Assembly: GCF_014647915.1 (NCBI RefSeq)
Contig: NZ_BMQC01000003.1
Coordinates: 1 to 64,000, forward strand
Direction of reading: 5' to 3'
Source: Pilimelia terevasa
GTDB lineage: Bacteria; Actinomycetota; Actinomycetes; Mycobacteriales; Micromonosporaceae
Length of the DNA stretch: 64,000 nt
Part shown: positions 61,986-64,000 of the stretch, in pieces
How the letters are laid out: each line of letters begins with the position of its first letter
How positions within the stretch are numbered: position 1 is the first letter of the stretch
Position numbers and translations under genes: made by a program
The notes under the pieces: generated by a model
Told to the model about the DNA's origin: nothing
What the model saw: only the letters and a program-made list of their open reading frames with translations
Database searches by the model: none

Positions 61986-62993
61986 ATGCGCGCTGTCTGG
62001 AAGGGTGCGGTCTCGTTCGGGCTGGTCTCGATCGGGGTGAAGCTCTACTCCGCCACCGAGGAGAAGGACATCCGCTTCCACCAGGTGCACGCCGCCGACG
62101 GCGGCCGGATCCGGTACAAAAGGACCTGCCAGGTGTGCGGCGCGGAGGTCTCGTACGACGAGATCGCCAAGGGGTACGACGCCGGTGGCGGCGAGCTGGT
62201 CATCCTCACCGACGACGACTTCGCCGACCTGCCGCTGAGCACGTCCCGGGCGATCGACGTCCTCCAGTTCGTACCGGCCGACCAGGTCGACCCGATCCTG
62301 TACGCCAAGGCGTACTACCTGGAGCCCGAGGGCGCCGCCGCCAAGCCGTACGTGCTGCTGCGCGAGGCGCTGCTGGACTCCGAGCGGGTCGCGATCGTGA
62401 AGGTGGCGCTGCGCCAGCGCGAGCAGTTGGCCACGCTGCGGGTCCGCGAGGGCGTGCTGGTGCTGAACACGATGCTGTGGCCCGACGAGGTGCGCAGCCC
62501 GGCGTTCGGCTTCCTGGACGAGGACCTCCGGGTCCGGCCGCAGGAGCTGGCGATGGCCTCGTCGCTGGTGGACTCGATGGTCGGCGAGTTCGCCCCGGCC
62601 GAGTACACCGACGACTACCGCGCGGCGCTCCAGGAGGTCATCGACGCCAAGCTGGCCGGCCGGGAGGTCGTCCAGGCCGAGGAGCCCGAGGCTGCCCCGG
62701 CGCCCGCCATCGACCTCATGGCGGCGCTGCGGGCGTCGGTCGAGCGGGCCCAGGCCGCCCGCGGCGAGGAGCCCGGCCGCGCGCCCCACCCGCGCGCCGG
62801 TGCGAAGACCGGGCCGCAGAAGGCCGGGGCGAAGAAGGCCGGGGTGAAGGCCAGCCACCTGCGCGTGGCCGATCCCCCGGCCGAGCCGGCGAAGAAGGCC
62901 GGCGCCGCGAAGGCGGCCAAGAAGACCGCGGCGGGGACGGCGAAGGCGACCAAGCCGGCGAAGAAGGCCGCCCGCCCGCGCAAGACCGCCTGA
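61986..62993 (+). CDS. ku: Ku protein, with a long lysine/alanine-rich C-terminal tail
   Basis: 335 residues from an ATG behind GGTGAGGGG. The Ku core (about 1-255) is complete: WKGAVSFGLVSIGVKLYSATEEKDIRFHQVH, VCGAEVSYDEIAKGYD and the beta-barrel/bridge region with NTMLWPDEVRSP. The tail at about 265-335 has repeated AKKAG/KAAKK units like histone H1, which in bacterial Ku aid DNA binding and sliding. It binds broken ends and recruits the LigD polymerase and ligase encoded divergently. Confidence 0.95.
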   Translation: MRAVWKGAVSFGLVSIGVKLYSATEEKDIRFHQVHAADGGRIRYKRTCQVCGAEVSYDEIAKGYDAGGGELVILTDDDFADLPLSTSRAIDVLQFVPADQVDPILYAKAYYLEPEGAAAKPYVLLREALLDSERVAIVKVALRQREQLATLRVREGVLVLNTMLWPDEVRSPAFGFLDEDLRVRPQELAMASSLVDSMVGEFAPAEYTDDYRAALQEVIDAKLAGREVVQAEEPEAAPAPAIDLMAALRASVERAQAARGEEPGRAPHPRAGAKTGPQKAGAKKAGVKASHLRVADPPAEPAKKAGAAKAAKKTAAGTAKATKPAKKAARPRKTA

Positions 62994-63012
62994 GCCCCGC
63001 CGGCCGACCCGG

Positions 63013-64000
63013 CTAGGGCGAGGCGGCGGGGTCCGGGCCGCGCAGCTCCTCGTCGGGCATCAGCAGCGTCAGGACCAGCGCCACCGCGGCGACGGCGGCG
63101 GCGACCGCGAACACCGTCTGGAGCGACTCCGCGAAGGCGGACCGGACCAGCTCACGCAGCGGGTCCGGCAGCGCGCGGATCGCCGCCGGGTCGCCCACCG
63201 GCAGCTCCCGCAGCCCCGCGCGCGCGTCGCCGGGCAGCGCCGCCGCCGACGCGGCCAGGCGCGCGGCCAGCTCCGCGCCGAGCCGCCCGGCCAGCACCGC
63301 GCCGAGGACGGCGACGCCGAAGGCCCCGCCCAGCGTGCGGAAGAACGTCGCCGCGGAGGTGCCGGCGCCCAGGTCCGCGCGGGGCACCGCGTTCTGCACC
63401 GCGAGGATCAGCGCCTGCATACACAGCCCCGTACCCACGCCGACGACCGTCATCGCCGTCCCGGCGGCGGCCGGCGGCGACGCGCCGTCCAGCCGCGCGC
63501 ACAGCGCCAGCCCGGCCGCCATCGCCGCCGACCCGGCCACCGGGAACCACTTGTACCGCCCCACCCGGCTGATCCACCGCCCCGACAGCACGGACGCCAC
63601 GATCACGCCGGCCATCATCGGCAGCATCAGCAGCCCGCTGCGGGCCGGCGGCACCCCCTGGACGACCTGGAGGTACAGCGGCAGGTACACGACCGCGCCG
63701 AGCATCACCACGCCGAAGGCGCACCCGGCGGCCACACCGAGCGCGAACGTCCGCCGCCGGAACAGCGCCGGCGGCAGGATCGGCTCGGCCGCCCGGCGCT
63801 CCTGCCGCAGGAAGAGCGCGCCCAGCGCCAGGCCCGCCAGCAGCAGCCCCAGAATCGGCGGCGAGCCCCAGGCGTACGCGTCGCCGCCCCAGCTCGACGC
63901 CAGCAGCAGGCAGCTCACGCCGCCGACCAGCAGCGCCGCCCCGGCCCAGTCGACCCGGCGCGGGCGCGGGGTGAACGGCACCAGCCGCAGCACCCGGTGG
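63013..64000 (-). CDS. DHA2-type (EmrB/QacA-like) MFS exporter, C-terminal part (cut by window edge)
   Basis: About 329 residues from the window edge to the stop. Eight or so membrane helices with motifs of 14-helix exporters: RRVDWAGAALLVGGVSCLLLAS, MLGAVVYLPLYLQVVQGVPPARSGLLMLPMMAGVIVASVLSGR, and QNAVPRADLGAGTSAATFFRTLGGAFGVAVLGAV, the end part of the QacA-type signature. N-terminal helices and the proton-relay motif lie outside. Likely exports drugs or lipids; substrate unknown. It is convergent with Ku, 19 bp apart. Confidence 0.9.
   Translation of the reverse strand, partial: HRVLRLVPFTPRPRRVDWAGAALLVGGVSCLLLASSWGGDAYAWGSPPILGLLLAGLALGALFLRQERRAAEPILPPALFRRRTFALGVAAGCAFGVVMLGAVVYLPLYLQVVQGVPPARSGLLMLPMMAGVIVASVLSGRWISRVGRYKWFPVAGSAAMAAGLALCARLDGASPPAAAGTAMTVVGVGTGLCMQALILAVQNAVPRADLGAGTSAATFFRTLGGAFGVAVLGAVLAGRLGAELAARLAASAAALPGDARAGLRELPVGDPAAIRALPDPLRELVRSAFAESLQTVFAVAAAVAAVALVLTLLMPDEELRGPDPAASP

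Noticed and set aside
1-64000. CRISPR arrays, rRNA genes, riboswitches, insertion sequences
   Set aside because: No regularly spaced repeats with unique spacers, no rRNA-like segment, no transposase-like protein and no recognisable riboswitch core was seen on either strand. Riboswitches cannot be excluded without a covariance-model search.

Overview
The window is 64 kb of very GC-rich DNA with dense genes on both strands and many GTG starts. The gene content points to an actinobacterium: mycothiol-linked enzymes (MscR; a DinB-type mycothiol-dependent isomerase), the SepH septation protein, futalosine-route menaquinone genes, DUF2530/DUF3027 proteins, the XPB helicase with its helicase-associated neighbour, and a split LigD plus Ku repair system. 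A Micromonosporaceae-like host is my best inference. No marker in the window proves the family.

Layout. 1-7.5 kb: a lysine 2,3-aminomutase (cut by the window edge) lies 76 bp downstream of a Pls/PosA-type single-module NRPS on the minus strand. A two-component system diverges from them across a 634-bp gap. Together these suggest a beta-lysine (isopeptide) polymer pathway. 7.5-18.6 kb: mycothiol-dependent formaldehyde oxidation (MscR plus a metallo-hydrolase), a HAD phosphatase, a secreted CocE-type hydrolase, a DinB protein, an N-terminally truncated PepSY protein, a CHAP/FG-GAP exoprotein and a fused alpha-beta glycyl-tRNA synthetase. 18.7-22.3 kb: a PEBP-like protein, tRNA-Arg(CCT), then a small accessory block with two short cysteine-containing proteins facing a flavoprotein/XRE-type regulator pair. 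22.3-35.7 kb: a cytidylyltransferase-like protein, beta-carbonic anhydrase, GT2, two CDP-alcohol phosphotransferases, serine dehydratase, a DMFase-like secreted protein, DUF4230, acyl-CoA dehydrogenase, nitroreductase and small conserved proteins.

35.7-44.5 kb: a trypsin-like exoprotease, a NUDIX protein with a degenerate box, and a three-gene operon (two mini membrane proteins plus a ferric-reductase-like flavoprotein) directly behind a DtxR/IdeR-type iron box. PdxH, citrate synthase, SerC and SepH follow. 44.5-57.6 kb: ThpR with the isomerase-type enzyme, an MFS/MarR pair, DUF2530, DUF3027, membrane protein-MqnB-MqnD, a cold-shock protein, a HAD phosphatase and the helicase pair. This stretch looks like core chromosome. 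57.6-64 kb: three secreted DUF4360 paralogs in a row, then LigD polymerase and LigD ligase divergent from Ku, and a DHA2-type exporter cut by the window end.

Several genes carry short duplications that span or abut their stop codons, a structure no gene annotation explains. There is no CRISPR array, rRNA, intact insertion sequence or integrase. Starts were picked from visible ribosome-binding sites, and family names come from recognising motifs. No database search was possible.
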